DNA from: Chryseolinea sp. H1M3-3
GTDB taxonomy: Bacteria; Bacteroidota; Bacteroidia; Cytophagales; Cyclobacteriaceae
Direction: 5' to 3'
Length of the DNA stretch: 64,000 nucleotides
Assembly: GCF_029360725.1 (NCBI RefSeq)
Contig: NZ_JARKMY010000001.1
Coordinates: 1-64,000, forward strand
Made by a program: the position numbers and the translations under genes. The notes under the pieces were generated by a model that saw only the letters and a program-made list of their open reading frames with translations, searched no databases and had not been told where the DNA came from. Positions 33,501 to 43,475 of the stretch are shown piece by piece (positions within the stretch are counted from its first letter, which is position 1; each line of letters opens with the position of its first letter).

Positions 33501-35039
33501 CTACTGACCATTTGATTGTGTTTCAAAAAACTCAATCTCAGCTTTAAAGAGTCCGGGCCTTAGCGCAGGGGACTTTCCCAGTTCCATCATATTTCCGTCC
33601 GCTTTGTTGTAAGGTTTCCATTCAGGTAAACCGTTACCATTTGGGTTTCCCGTTTTTACAAAATTCACCCAATACGCCGTCATGTATTTTTCAACCGCAT
33701 AGTCTTCATCGCGCCACGGCCGGTCCCAATGGCTCAAGGTGTGAAGGGCATAAGGAATTTCTGCACTGTGAAATGCGCCGTAGTTAGGAAAATCTGGTTT
33801 ATCGACCGGCACATGGGTGAACTGATAAATAAAACTGTTGTTGCTGTTTACAGCTGCCCATCGTGTGTATGGATACGCCAAGCCTTGAACCAAAGCAAGC
33901 TTGTGCTGAGACGCTTTTGAAACTTCCTCAGATGTGGCAGGAAATAAAGTGAAAAATTTTTCCTTATTCCTTCCATATGCATCAGCGGAAGTTTTGAATT
34001 CATCCATGGGTTTGGGTTCTCTCATGGCATCTCCCGTTACCCATCCCGCCATCAGTGGAACATCATGGTGCATTTTCTTTTTAAAGACGGTATTGACGTC
34101 TTCGGTTATCACATACCCATCTATTATCGGAGAAAAGGTTCCGAAAGGCATTGTATTGCCCAGCGTTAAGAGACTATCTGCGGAGAGTTGACGCATCGCA
34201 TCAATTTTTGGTTCTGGCAACTTTTCGGATAACGTAGTGCCTATTTGCTCTGCATCTTTCAGGGAACGTACAGGTCTTCCGGTGATCGTTCCGCTTTGTG
34301 CAATAGCCCCTTGGAAAAGTCCTTTGGATAAAGGTGATGAGACAACAGCCTGAACCGCTGCTGATCCTGCCGATTGCCCTGCGATTGTAATATGATCGGG
34401 ATCGCCACCAAAGGCTTTGATATTCTTTTTCACCCATTCGATGGCGGCGATCTGATCCATAATACCATAATTGCCCGAGCTTTTATGCGGTGATTCTTTC
34501 GTTAGTTCGGGGTGGGCCATGAAGCCGAAAATGTTGAGCCTGTAATTTATGCTCACATAAACAATTCCCTCCCTCGCTATCGCCTCCCCATCGTAAATCG
34601 GACATGAACCCGAGCCGTTGATGAAGGCACCACCTGGAATCCAAATCATGACTGGTAATTTGTCTTCCGTTGATTTTGCTGGCGTCCAGACGTTGAGATA
34701 AAGACAATCTTCGCTAATCGGTTCAACCGGTGGCTGAAATTCCTCCGTCCACATGCGAAAAGCTTTTGGTTCGTTCTGCATTGGGCTAGCGCGAAATTCG
34801 TTGCATGATAATGTATCTGTCCATGAGGTAAGTCGGTGAGGCGCTTTCCAACGTAGCGCTCCAACCGGAGGCGCTGCAAAAGGGACTCCTTTAAATGCAT
34901 GCACACCTTCCTTTTCCGCTCCGGAAATTAAACCAGCCTCGGTCATTACAACGTCAAGGCTATTGACTGAAGTGTTTTCTTGCGATGAACACGAAAGTAA
35001 AAGGATAAGGAACAAAAACAGGATATTATTCATAACCAT
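33501..35039 (-). CDS. Type B carboxylesterase (alpha/beta hydrolase), lipoprotein
   Basis: 512 residues. N-terminal lipoprotein signal with FLILLLSCSS lipobox. The fold's landmarks are AFKGVPFAAPPVG, EDCLYLNVWTPAK (EDCLYLN), oxyanion loop PGGAFINGSG, and ITIAGQSAGSAAVQ (nucleophile Ser in GQSAG near residue 220). The C-terminal HSAEIPYAL and TAYWVNFVKTGNPNGNGLPEWKPY are also family features. It hydrolyses carboxylic esters at the outer face of the cell. It is the last gene of the six-gene catabolic operon, suggesting that an ester group on the operon's substrate is removed before uptake or in the periplasm. Confidence 0.9.
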   Translation of the reverse strand: MVMNNILFLFLILLLSCSSQENTSVNSLDVVMTEAGLISGAEKEGVHAFKGVPFAAPPVGALRWKAPHRLTSWTDTLSCNEFRASPMQNEPKAFRMWTEEFQPPVEPISEDCLYLNVWTPAKSTEDKLPVMIWIPGGAFINGSGSCPIYDGEAIAREGIVYVSINYRLNIFGFMAHPELTKESPHKSSGNYGIMDQIAAIEWVKKNIKAFGGDPDHITIAGQSAGSAAVQAVVSSPLSKGLFQGAIAQSGTITGRPVRSLKDAEQIGTTLSEKLPEPKIDAMRQLSADSLLTLGNTMPFGTFSPIIDGYVITEDVNTVFKKKMHHDVPLMAGWVTGDAMREPKPMDEFKTSADAYGRNKEKFFTLFPATSEEVSKASQHKLALVQGLAYPYTRWAAVNSNNSFIYQFTHVPVDKPDFPNYGAFHSAEIPYALHTLSHWDRPWRDEDYAVEKYMTAYWVNFVKTGNPNGNGLPEWKPYNKADGNMMELGKSPALRPGLFKAEIEFFETQSNGQ

Positions 35040-35067
35040 ATTAGTAACAAATCAACCAGGTAAGGAA

Positions 35068-36363
35068 CTACTTTGCGACGACCCGTTCAATTTTTCCTAC
35101 TAAAAAAATATACGAGAACGCACCGACTATTCCCAATGTTCCTACAAAGACTAGCGCGGGTTTAAAATCACCACCGCTGACTACAAAACCGATAACGATG
35201 GGCACCACAATTGAGGCCAGGTTGCCCATAAAATTAAATATCCCGCCGGTCAAGCCAATCAAATGCCGTGGCGACAAGAGAGAAACGAACACCCATGAGA
35301 TTAAAGCCATGCCCGCACCAAAAAATGCAAGCGACATAAATCCGATGATGAGTGCAGTATCATCCACATAATTGGCGCCTACAATGCTTCCTGATAAAAT
35401 CAATCCAAAAATAATCGGTGCTTTACGCGCCATGCTCACGGACTTGCCTTTGCTTACGAGGTAGTCAGAAAGAAAACCCGACAGCAGCAGTCCGGCACAC
35501 GCAGACAGAAAAGGAATAGAAGCGAGATAACCACTTTTCAAAAAATTCAAGCCGCGGTATTGTACGAGGTAAGTTGGAAACCACGTCAGGAAAAACCATA
35601 GTGTTGCGTTTACACAAAACTGACCGATATAAACACCCCACAGCGTACGGTTACTAAATACCTGCTTCCAGTCTTCCCATCGCCAGGCAGGTGTCTTAGG
35701 AGCATCCTTTTTCTTAAAGACACCACCGCCTTGTTCGATGTATTTAAGTTCGGCGTCATTAACCTTGGGGTGGTCTAACGGATCACGATAAAAGAAATAC
35801 CATACCAACGCCCAAACAAGGCCCACCGCTCCTGTTACGATGAATAATCCTCTCCACCCGGCATAATATTGCAATGCTACCAATACCGGAGTAAGAAATG
35901 CAAGTCCGATAAACTGACCTGAGACGAACAACGCAATGGCTGAAGCTCTTTCATTATCGGGGAACCAACTGGTAACAATCCGGTTGTTTATCGGATAAGA
36001 CGGCGCTTCGAATGCGCCCGTTGCGAGGCGGAAAGCAAATAAACTGGCAAATCCTTTTACGAATCCCTGTCCTACTGTTGCCAGCGACCAGGTTGCCAGA
36101 CAGGCCGCATATAAAACGCGAGGTCCTACCCTGTCGGCTAGCAGGCCCCCCGGAATCTGCAATGCTGCATACGACCAGCCAAATGCAGAAAAAATTAAAC
36201 CCAACTGCACAGAAGATAATTTCAACTCTTCACCGACGCCGGCTGCTGCAACCGAAAGATTGCTGCGGTCCAAATAGTTGATCACAACATTTACAAATAC
36301 GAGCGCTAACATCCCGTACCGGATCTTGGTTTTTTTAGTATTTTCTAATCCTTCCATGAGCAT
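35068..36363 (-). CDS. MFS transporter, anion:cation symporter type
   Basis: 431 residues with 12 predicted membrane helices. The start region (VFVNVVINYLDRSNLSVAAAGVGEELKLSSVQLGLIFSAFGWSYA) has the NYLDRSNLS and FSAFGWSYA motifs of the ACS family that carries hexuronates, galactonate and related sugar acids; PGGLLADRVGPRVL is the loop 2-3 motif. The start can be 36363 or 36357. It probably imports the monosaccharide or sugar acid used by this operon, being 50 bases downstream of the SDR gene and 28 bases upstream of the esterase. The exact substrate cannot be told from sequence. Confidence 0.9.
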   Translation of the reverse strand: MLMEGLENTKKTKIRYGMLALVFVNVVINYLDRSNLSVAAAGVGEELKLSSVQLGLIFSAFGWSYAALQIPGGLLADRVGPRVLYAACLATWSLATVGQGFVKGFASLFAFRLATGAFEAPSYPINNRIVTSWFPDNERASAIALFVSGQFIGLAFLTPVLVALQYYAGWRGLFIVTGAVGLVWALVWYFFYRDPLDHPKVNDAELKYIEQGGGVFKKKDAPKTPAWRWEDWKQVFSNRTLWGVYIGQFCVNATLWFFLTWFPTYLVQYRGLNFLKSGYLASIPFLSACAGLLLSGFLSDYLVSKGKSVSMARKAPIIFGLILSGSIVGANYVDDTALIIGFMSLAFFGAGMALISWVFVSLLSPRHLIGLTGGIFNFMGNLASIVVPIVIGFVVSGGDFKPALVFVGTLGIVGAFSYIFLVGKIERVVAK

Positions 36364-36413
36364 TTAGATTGTAAGGTGATCAATATTCCCAATGAGGTAA
36401 GCAAATCGTGTAT

Positions 36414-37199
36414 TTAACGGGCGGTCCATCCGCCATCGACAGTAATCATTGATCCAACCATGTAGCTGGCGGCATCGCTGGCCAGAAATATGGCTGCACC
36501 TTGAATTTCCTGCAGTTTGCCCCATCGTCCCAATGCAGTGGCCCCCACCACGAACTTCTTCCCTTCTTCTGTGTCGGCAATGGGAAGATTCATTTCAGTT
36601 AGAAAAGGTCCCGGGCAAAGTGCATTGACATTAATATTAAACGGCGCCAGTTCCAGGGCCAGTGCCCGAGTCATTTGTACAACGGCCCCCTTACTGGAGG
36701 CATACGGTGTGCGGTTTGCGAGGCCCACCAAGCCCAATGTGCTCGCCAGGTTAATAATTTTTCCGGCGTTATTTTTTTTCATGAAAGGAACCACAGCTCT
36801 TGAGCAAAGCCAGGTACCCGTAACATTTACATGCATTACTTTTGTAAAATCTTCCGGGGTGATCTCATCGATGGGCCCGCGAATGTTAATCCCTGCGCTA
36901 TTAATCAGAATGTCTATTTTACCAAAAGCATCGATTGCTGCCTTTGCCATAGCTTCCGTCTGTTTGATATCACCCACATCGGCGCTAAATGAAATCGCTT
37001 TGATTTTGTAGTCGGCGGCCAGATCTTTTGCTGCCTGGATTCCTTCATTTTCATTTCGGTTAACCAACATGATGTTAGCACCGGCGGAAGCAAGGCCGGC
37101 AGCCATGGCTAACCCTAATCCCTTTGATCCCCCTGTAATTAAGGCGACTTTCCCGCTCAGATCAAACTGTTTAACTCCCGGAAGTATTTCTCTACTCAT
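36414..37199 (-). CDS. SDR family NAD(P)-dependent oxidoreductase
   Basis: A 261-residue classical short-chain dehydrogenase. TGGSKGLG (cofactor loop, near residues 22-29), NNSAG-type ILINSAGIN, and the catalytic YASSK near residue 167 are all present, with LNVNALCPGPFLTEMN after it and a closing DGGWTAR. The general shape is like gluconate 5-dehydrogenase or 2-keto-3-deoxygluconate dehydrogenase. It acts in the cytoplasm and would interconvert a sugar ketone and alcohol. Within the operon, it is 51 bases before the transporter and 77 bases after the isomerase. Confidence 0.9.
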   Translation of the reverse strand: MSREILPGVKQFDLSGKVALITGGSKGLGLAMAAGLASAGANIMLVNRNENEGIQAAKDLAADYKIKAISFSADVGDIKQTEAMAKAAIDAFGKIDILINSAGINIRGPIDEITPEDFTKVMHVNVTGTWLCSRAVVPFMKKNNAGKIINLASTLGLVGLANRTPYASSKGAVVQMTRALALELAPFNINVNALCPGPFLTEMNLPIADTEEGKKFVVGATALGRWGKLQEIQGAAIFLASDAASYMVGSMITVDGGWTAR

Positions 37200-37275
37200 A
37201 AACGATTTATAATTGAAGAATAAAAAATTAGAAGATTGGAAATTACATAAACGACTGGAACATTTTCTAAATCTG

Positions 37276-38346
37276 CTACACCAATCCCAGCTGGTCTCTG
37301 CTATAGGCCAGACACTTCACCACGTTCTCCTCCTCCTCAGCAAGCCGTTCTTCTGCAGTCTTTTGCGAAACCCGCGGAAGTGCCGTCGCGTACTTGTTTT
37401 GTTTAACCATGCGAAGGGTACGCGCGAGCGCACTGGCCGGAACACCGTCGAATACCGACCAATATTCATTTTTCAGACATGGTATTTCAAGCGGATCACG
37501 TGTAATCATTTCCAGGTTAAAAGTAACGTTGGGGTTATGCTTCTTGCACAAGGCAATGATCTTAGGCAGATCAAGAATGCCTTTTCCTAAGGGAACTTCC
37601 GACAAAAGAAATCCATCCGAATATTCTTCAACACCCATATCTTTGACGTGAGTGCTGGCAATATAAGGCACCAATGCTTCAATAACTTCCATGGGATCTT
37701 CGATGAGGGAAATGCTGTTGCCAAAATCCAACGTAACGCCTATCCACTCACTGCTGAGTTCCTTCAATGCACTTACCAGCTCCGGCGCCAGCCAATCTTT
37801 ATGATTTTCTACTGCTAGCTTAACCTTATGTTTTCGCAATACGGGTTCCGCTAATTTTAAAGCACTCATTGCATTTTTCTTAAAGTCCTGAACTTCTTGA
37901 AGAGAGTGGAAGACTTCATACCGTCGTCCGCCTGAAGTAGCCACCGTGCGTAAGATTGTTGCGCCAGCTTCTTTCGCATGAACAACTTCCTGTTCAAACC
38001 TGCCAACATCAGAAGCATCTTTAGGAACCCCAATGGATCCCTCCAGGTAGAGACCAAGTTTTTCCCGCCGGTCACGCATTTTTTTTGCGAAGTCAGGAGT
38101 CCAGTCCTTCACGATCACCTGTATCCCGCCAGCGCCGATTTTGTGGCAGTGTTCGAGCATAGCAATGGCGTCATCAAAACCCGGATACTTTTGACTTGGA
38201 GTTTTAGAACGCCACCGGCTTCCATAAGAATGAACGACTACGCCCATGCGGGTTTCTTTCAGAAAGTCAGGAAGCTTCATAAAAGGCAGGGCCATGACCC
38301 CAAGTCCTTTTGAAGCGGTGTCAAGCAGAAATTCTCTTCGGTCCAT
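37276..38346 (-). CDS. Sugar phosphate isomerase/epimerase-like TIM-barrel protein
   Basis: 356 residues. It starts MDRREFLLDTASKGLGVMALP, a Tat-like twin-arginine signal, so the protein is probably exported. The rest is the AP-endonuclease-2/xylose-isomerase-like TIM barrel. Candidate metal ligands are in LAVENHKDWL (Glu), GVTLDFGNS (Asp), ASTHVKDMG (His) and TFNLEMITRDPLE (Glu). Such proteins isomerise or epimerise sugars, often partnered with Gfo/Idh/MocA oxidoreductases acting on the same sugar, as here. Confidence 0.85.
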   Translation of the reverse strand: MDRREFLLDTASKGLGVMALPFMKLPDFLKETRMGVVVHSYGSRWRSKTPSQKYPGFDDAIAMLEHCHKIGAGGIQVIVKDWTPDFAKKMRDRREKLGLYLEGSIGVPKDASDVGRFEQEVVHAKEAGATILRTVATSGGRRYEVFHSLQEVQDFKKNAMSALKLAEPVLRKHKVKLAVENHKDWLAPELVSALKELSSEWIGVTLDFGNSISLIEDPMEVIEALVPYIASTHVKDMGVEEYSDGFLLSEVPLGKGILDLPKIIALCKKHNPNVTFNLEMITRDPLEIPCLKNEYWSVFDGVPASALARTLRMVKQNKYATALPRVSQKTAEERLAEEEENVVKCLAYSRDQLGLV

Positions 38347-38372
38347 TGGAGTAAAGATTGGTTGGTGTTACG

Positions 38373-40934
38373 TTATTTTTCTTCCTTCGCTTTTATTTCG
38401 GCGACATGCTTATCCAGATCGGCGGCGGTCCATGGAACAACCCGTCCTTGTGATGTAACGCGGGTCATACCAACGGTACGTCTACTAACAGCGCCGGCAT
38501 CATTTCCCCATTCGTTCCTAATATAAGTTAAAATGGAAGCAATTGATCCATCATCCATTGTAGAATGGGATGGCATGACGGGTAGAATTTCGGGTGCATC
38601 GTAAAGTTTTCCATTCACTTGAACTGGTCCTTCCATTCCGTGCAACAAGATTAGCGCCAAGCGCTTTTCATCCCCTAACACCCAATCAGACCCAATGAGT
38701 GGTGGAGCGAACCGGTTTAATCCTTTGCCGTCAGAGCCATGGCAACCTGCACATGTGGTGAGATAAAGTTGTCGCCCGGAGACGAATTGCATTTGTTCAT
38801 TCTCATCTAACCGATGCTTTCGTTGAGCACGCGTGGTATCTGCTACATGTCCCGGCCATTCAAAGATTGATCTTAATGTATTGAGTTGCTCGTTCGTCTT
38901 ATCCGAAGCAGCCAGCAATTTCGGCGCGGACTTCAAACGGATGGGCTTCATTCTACTTTTACCCTGAACCGCCATGGCCGTTAGCACCGCTTTTTCTTTC
39001 CAGCCTGAAGATTGAGCATCCCTACCTAGCAAAGACAACAACGACGATAATTCTTCCGGCTGTCGTTTCTTTACAATAGCAGTCGTAAGCATCTCTGTAA
39101 AAATTTCCCTGGAGGGACTTTGTGATTGCCAAGCAGGACTGTTCCAGAGACTCATAAGAAAGGTAAACTCCTGGTCTTCCAAGCTGCTCATCACAGCATC
39201 GCGGATTAGTGCTGACGTGTCATAACGTTGTATGATCCGGGCCAACAGGAGATGTGACATATCCGAATCCAACACATAGGCAGTCAGTGATATTTGAAGA
39301 ATTTGCTCGATAGGTGCCTTTTCAGAAACCTTCAACAATACTTCTCCTAATTTTTTTCTTACGGCGTTGTCCGTTTTGGCTAATGGTTCTAATAGCCTTA
39401 CTGCAGCGGTTCGAACAATTGTACTTCGATCACCCAAAAGCTGAAAAAGTAAATCAGCATCGAGCAATTTCAATCCTTCCAGCACCCACAAAGCATGAAA
39501 GCGTCCTTTCTCATCTTTTCCATTTAAGATCAGATCTTTTAATGGAGCCGCTACCTTTCCATCATTGCGTTCAACCAGCAACCGTTGGGCTACATCACGG
39601 TGCCATCCGTTGGGGCTGGATAAAGTTGCCACCAATTCTTCAGACGACACCGCCGAAAGTTTCACAACTTTTGGTGGTGTCCAATGCTCAGGGACTATCC
39701 GCCAGATGCGTCCGCAGTGTATTGGTTTTACCAGTTTGCGCTGAATTGTTTGTTCCCGCAAATAAGGTGTGACGTACAATCCGTGCTGCACAAGCCCCCT
39801 GTACATATCTGCCAAATACAATGCTCCATCAGGTCCGGTGGCTAAAAAAACGGGCCGAAAGCGTTCATCCGTGGAAGCAATAAATTCAGTTCCGGGATTT
39901 GGGTCATAAGCCTTTAGAATAAGCCCTTGGTCCTCCACCACATTTCGTTTTACGAGATTACCCGACGGCTCACAAACAAAAGCATTTCCATAATATTCAT
40001 TTGCTAAGGCCGTCCCTCGATAGAAAAGCGGAGAACATGCTGCCGTGAACTCAAGCAAACGGCCTTTTTCATCCAACGTACCAGGTATGTATCCACGGTT
40101 GACAGCGGGGTTGGGGCGGATCGGATAAATGCGACGGTCAATAGTAAGTCCATGATCTATTCCCGTAGTGGGCGTGTGATTTTTGTTCCGCGAAAGATAG
40201 TTAGGTGGCACAAGGTCCGCATGCAGTTGAGACCAGTTATAGTTATAAAACAACCTGCCCTCATCGTCATGGCTGATACCCCATTGTCCTCGAAACTCCG
40301 TGCTGTCGCGCAACCATTTCCCGTCGACAAGATGATAACGAAAACGAGATTTCGCATTGTAATACCAATTATCGATGCCCCGCCAAAGTCCGTTCCCCGA
40401 ATGCTCGGGACTGGGATTTCCAGCATAAGCGGAATCAAGCAACGTTTTCGTATCTGCAATCAAATCTCCATTAAGGTCTTCGGTCAGCCATAGCGATTTA
40501 TTTTCAACCACCAGGGCACCGCCCGAAATCAACGCCAACGCCCTCGGCATCACCAGACTGTCGAGATAGATTTTACTGAGATCCATTATTCCATCACCGT
40601 CTGTATCTTCGAGAATGGAAATGCGCCCCACGCGTTCATCTTCACCTTTGCCGTCGATGTCAGGCATGAAGCCCCGCATCTCTACAACCCACAGCCTCCC
40701 ATCAGGATCAAAAGTAATTACAACAGGATCCTGAACCATCGGCTCCGCGGCCACCAATTGAATTTTAAGTCCAGTTGGCAATTGAAAAGTAGCTGCCTCT
40801 TCCGCAGGAGATTTCGCTGGAGATGGGCCTTCATCTGCGTTCTCATGCGTTTTGGAACAACCAGCCAACACAAGGCAAAGCGCCAGGCAGGAAGCCACAT
40901 AAAGTGTCCTTAAATCTGGCCTATACCTAAGCAC
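38373..40934 (-). CDS. PVC-type membrane dehydrogenase with C-terminal cytochrome c domain, lipoprotein
   Basis: An ATG at 41177 would overlap the upstream gene by 209 bases in another frame; the GTG at 40934 fits the gap and gives a lipoprotein signal (MLRYRPDLRTLYVASCLALCLVLAGC). The result is about 853 residues. About 30-370 is a beta-propeller 'membrane-bound dehydrogenase' domain (GLKIQLVAAEPMVQDPVVITFDPDGRLWV, EDTDGDGIMD). About 400-700 has HEAT-like helical repeats. Near residue 750 there is a cytochrome c motif CAGCHGSDGKGL with a downstream axial methionine candidate. It should oxidise a sugar or alcohol outside the cytoplasm and pass electrons to the heme chain. Confidence 0.88.
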   Translation of the reverse strand: MLRYRPDLRTLYVASCLALCLVLAGCSKTHENADEGPSPAKSPAEEAATFQLPTGLKIQLVAAEPMVQDPVVITFDPDGRLWVVEMRGFMPDIDGKGEDERVGRISILEDTDGDGIMDLSKIYLDSLVMPRALALISGGALVVENKSLWLTEDLNGDLIADTKTLLDSAYAGNPSPEHSGNGLWRGIDNWYYNAKSRFRYHLVDGKWLRDSTEFRGQWGISHDDEGRLFYNYNWSQLHADLVPPNYLSRNKNHTPTTGIDHGLTIDRRIYPIRPNPAVNRGYIPGTLDEKGRLLEFTAACSPLFYRGTALANEYYGNAFVCEPSGNLVKRNVVEDQGLILKAYDPNPGTEFIASTDERFRPVFLATGPDGALYLADMYRGLVQHGLYVTPYLREQTIQRKLVKPIHCGRIWRIVPEHWTPPKVVKLSAVSSEELVATLSSPNGWHRDVAQRLLVERNDGKVAAPLKDLILNGKDEKGRFHALWVLEGLKLLDADLLFQLLGDRSTIVRTAAVRLLEPLAKTDNAVRKKLGEVLLKVSEKAPIEQILQISLTAYVLDSDMSHLLLARIIQRYDTSALIRDAVMSSLEDQEFTFLMSLWNSPAWQSQSPSREIFTEMLTTAIVKKRQPEELSSLLSLLGRDAQSSGWKEKAVLTAMAVQGKSRMKPIRLKSAPKLLAASDKTNEQLNTLRSIFEWPGHVADTTRAQRKHRLDENEQMQFVSGRQLYLTTCAGCHGSDGKGLNRFAPPLIGSDWVLGDEKRLALILLHGMEGPVQVNGKLYDAPEILPVMPSHSTMDDGSIASILTYIRNEWGNDAGAVSRRTVGMTRVTSQGRVVPWTAADLDKHVAEIKAKEEK

Positions 40935-40968
40935 GCTTATTAAAATATTATTGCTTTTCAAAAGAGTG

Positions 40969-42339
40969 TTAAACGTTGTTCGGATCAGGATGCACCCATG
41001 GTTTGCGATAAGGACGCTGCAGTAGTGCGTTTGCTTCCGCATCACCAACAATTTGTCGCTTTTTAGGATCATAGACGACAGGTCGACCGGTTTGCATGGA
41101 TATGTTTGCCAGAATACAGCTAGCCGTAGAGATATGTCCTTCTTCAATGTCTGCAACTGGCCTTCCTCCTTTTTCAATCGCCGCGAGGAAGTCTAACATG
41201 TGTAGTCGGGTAGCAGGTGCAGCATTCAGTTCAATACGTTCCTCGGTTAAGTCTTCAGGATATTTTTCTTTTTCATAAACCACATCCTTATGAATTTTCG
41301 CGGCATCCTTATCGACGGGAGTGAAATCATATCGCATGGTACTTGCCAGCAAAGTTCCCTTGTCGCCATACAAGGTAAACGACCATGGGTAATCGGGATT
41401 ATCGGGCGTGCCCCATGTGCGATGCTGCCATATACAGTTCAGTTCAGGATATTCGAAAATAGCTGTTTGTGTATCTGCAATATTTGATTTCGCTTCTTTC
41501 TGTACATAAATACCGCCGTTGGAGGTGATGCGTGTAGGCCAGCCGAGTTTTAACATCCAGCGAACGGTGTCGAACATATGGACACACATGTCTCCGGTAA
41601 TTCCATTACCATATTCCATGAAGGCACGCCACCAACGCAGGTGTGGGATTCCGTCGTAGGGGCGAAGAGGCGCCGGGCCAGTCCACATTTCATAATCCAA
41701 AAAATCGGGCACTGGTTCCAAAGGAGGATTGGCACCATTTCTCATGTGCAGGTAACAACACATTTCAACATGTGATACTTTACCTAAGAGACCTGCGTCG
41801 ACAATATTTTTTTTAGCTTCAATGAGATGCGGTGTACTCTTGCGTTGGGTTCCTACCTGCACTACTTTATTATACTTACGCGCGGCTGCAACCATCGCTT
41901 CTCCTTCTACGACATCTACGCTAATCGGTTTTTGAACGTAAACATGTGCACCGGCCTTTACAGCGTCAATGGTTTGAAGGGCATGCCAATGATCCGGCGT
42001 TCCGATGACGACGATATCCAATTTATTTTCAGAAAGGAGTTTTTTATAGTCGCCATAGAGCTTCGGCTTTTTACCTGATTTTTGACGCTTGCTTACAAGG
42101 TCAGCGGCAGCCGAGAGCATGTTTTTATCAACATCACAAAGGGCAACTACTTCCACTGGTGCAACCTGAATCAATCTGAATAAATCGCTCTTTCCATACC
42201 ATCCCGTCCCAATCAATGCTACACGTAGTGTTTTACCTTGACTGAGTGCATCCATCCCGTGCGCGCCTAATGCCGAAAATGCCAGAGACGCCGTGGCACC
42301 TTTTATAAAATGTCGTCGATTAATAGTAGAGTTTTCCAT
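40969..42339 (-). CDS. Gfo/Idh/MocA family oxidoreductase with Tat signal
   Basis: 456 residues. The Tat signal NRRHFIKGATASLAFSALGA (residues 8-27) exports the folded enzyme, which binds NAD(P) via RVALIGTGWYGKSD (GxGxxG-like), VALCDVDKN and IGTPDHWHALQTIDAVKAGAHVYVQKPIS, including the QKP motif near residue 140. The C-terminal (GNGITGDMCVHMFDTVRWML) is the family's beta-sheet substrate domain. Exported members act on glycans or free sugars. It is the first gene of the operon, 34 bases ahead of the PVC-type dehydrogenase. Confidence 0.92.
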   Translation of the reverse strand: MENSTINRRHFIKGATASLAFSALGAHGMDALSQGKTLRVALIGTGWYGKSDLFRLIQVAPVEVVALCDVDKNMLSAAADLVSKRQKSGKKPKLYGDYKKLLSENKLDIVVIGTPDHWHALQTIDAVKAGAHVYVQKPISVDVVEGEAMVAAARKYNKVVQVGTQRKSTPHLIEAKKNIVDAGLLGKVSHVEMCCYLHMRNGANPPLEPVPDFLDYEMWTGPAPLRPYDGIPHLRWWRAFMEYGNGITGDMCVHMFDTVRWMLKLGWPTRITSNGGIYVQKEAKSNIADTQTAIFEYPELNCIWQHRTWGTPDNPDYPWSFTLYGDKGTLLASTMRYDFTPVDKDAAKIHKDVVYEKEKYPEDLTEERIELNAAPATRLHMLDFLAAIEKGGRPVADIEEGHISTASCILANISMQTGRPVVYDPKKRQIVGDAEANALLQRPYRKPWVHPDPNNV

Positions 42340-42649
42340 TTGGTTAGAGGTTGAAGTTTTAAATAATGGGTGAATCGCATTGTGCCCAACCTAAATTAGA
42401 AGTAATTAACTTCATGGACAAACTTCGAACACATTCTTATCAGACTTTGCCTGTTGAAATATTTCTGAGGGCAATGGTGGTTATGACAGGCGAAAACTGT
42501 ACATGAGGCGATTCATCAAAAATATGTGCGATGAATGCTGCACATACAAATTTATTGACTAATGTTTTCGTTTAAGAAATGAACGAAATTGCGTGAGGGA
42601 AATTGGTAAGAGCAAATGCCTGTAAAAAATATCTCGTTGCGATACTGAA
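42340..42649. other. Intergenic region ahead of the sugar operon
   Basis: About 310 bases. It should carry the minus-strand promoter of the six-gene operon, but I see no convincing -33/-7 pair, hairpin or gene in it. Confidence 0.4.
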
Positions 42650-43192
42650 TTAGTTAATACTGAAGCGGTAAAATAATTCCGGGTGAACAACTAACATGAT
42701 ATTTTTTTTAAAATGCCTGGATGAACTACTTACAATCCAGGAATGTCTGCCACCATATAGAACAGGTTGTAGCAATAGCTCTTGCTGACCCTTGCGGACC
42801 ATAAAATTAAGGGTCGGCCCCAGGCAACTGTTCATTATTGCCATAGCCTCTGCCTTGCACAACAGACTATACTTAATTAATGCATGAAGGTTTCTCCATT
42901 TTTTCCCTTTCGTAATACTATAAAACATTTCCTCCGCTTCACTTCCCGAAAAGACTTTCATATAGGAAATATTTTCTTCGAATCCTGAAAAAGCATGGAT
43001 TAAAAAATCTTCGTATTCTCCCACAACCCAGACACCTATTCGGGTTGGCGTTGACCAAATAATAGCTTCAGAGTAGAAGCACTTAAGATTGACCAGTAGC
43101 GTCCTCGTTACGACTTCATTGAGCTCCAATGATGTGGTAGACATCGCTGACTTCTTCAGTTGAATGCTCAGTGCAAAAATTTGTGCGGACAT
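42650..43192 (-). CDS. Hypothetical protein, 180 aa
   Basis: I do not recognise this family. The frame opens at 43192; an ATG at 43144 (MSTTSLELNEVV) is an alternative start. The protein has no signal peptide and no membrane segment. Segments such as IIWSTPTRIGVWVVGEYEDFLIHAFSG, EAEEMFYSITKGKKW and LLQPVLYGGRHSWIV suggest an alpha/beta fold. It stands alone, with about 280 bases of gene-free DNA between it and the ligase gene at 43476. A real small gene of unknown role. Confidence 0.6.
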   Translation of the reverse strand: MSAQIFALSIQLKKSAMSTTSLELNEVVTRTLLVNLKCFYSEAIIWSTPTRIGVWVVGEYEDFLIHAFSGFEENISYMKVFSGSEAEEMFYSITKGKKWRNLHALIKYSLLCKAEAMAIMNSCLGPTLNFMVRKGQQELLLQPVLYGGRHSWIVSSSSRHFKKNIMLVVHPELFYRFSIN

Positions 43193-43475
43193 ATTCGTTC
43201 TTGTAAGTGACTCCCGTTAATCCGAAAGAATTCAAGCTATGTCTTCAATTTTTTGGGCCGATGAAGAAATGCCGAAGTCCAGATCCAGGATATTACCTCA
43301 AGAACGACAGAAGCTAATATCTAAACTGCTGAATTAAGGATGGTTTCTTACATAGGAACAATCACTTACACATTTACATATGATACAAGTGTTAGTTCTT
43401 ACTTTTTTAGCTTAAAAGTAAGGGAGTTCCCTGATATGTGGGGTTATAAATGCAGTGCATTGTGGAAGTCAGTCG

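Noticed and set aside
38373-41177. 934-residue version of the cytochrome dehydrogenase
   Set aside because: The extra N-terminal part overlaps the Gfo/Idh gene in another frame and is not protein-like; start moved to the GTG at 40934.
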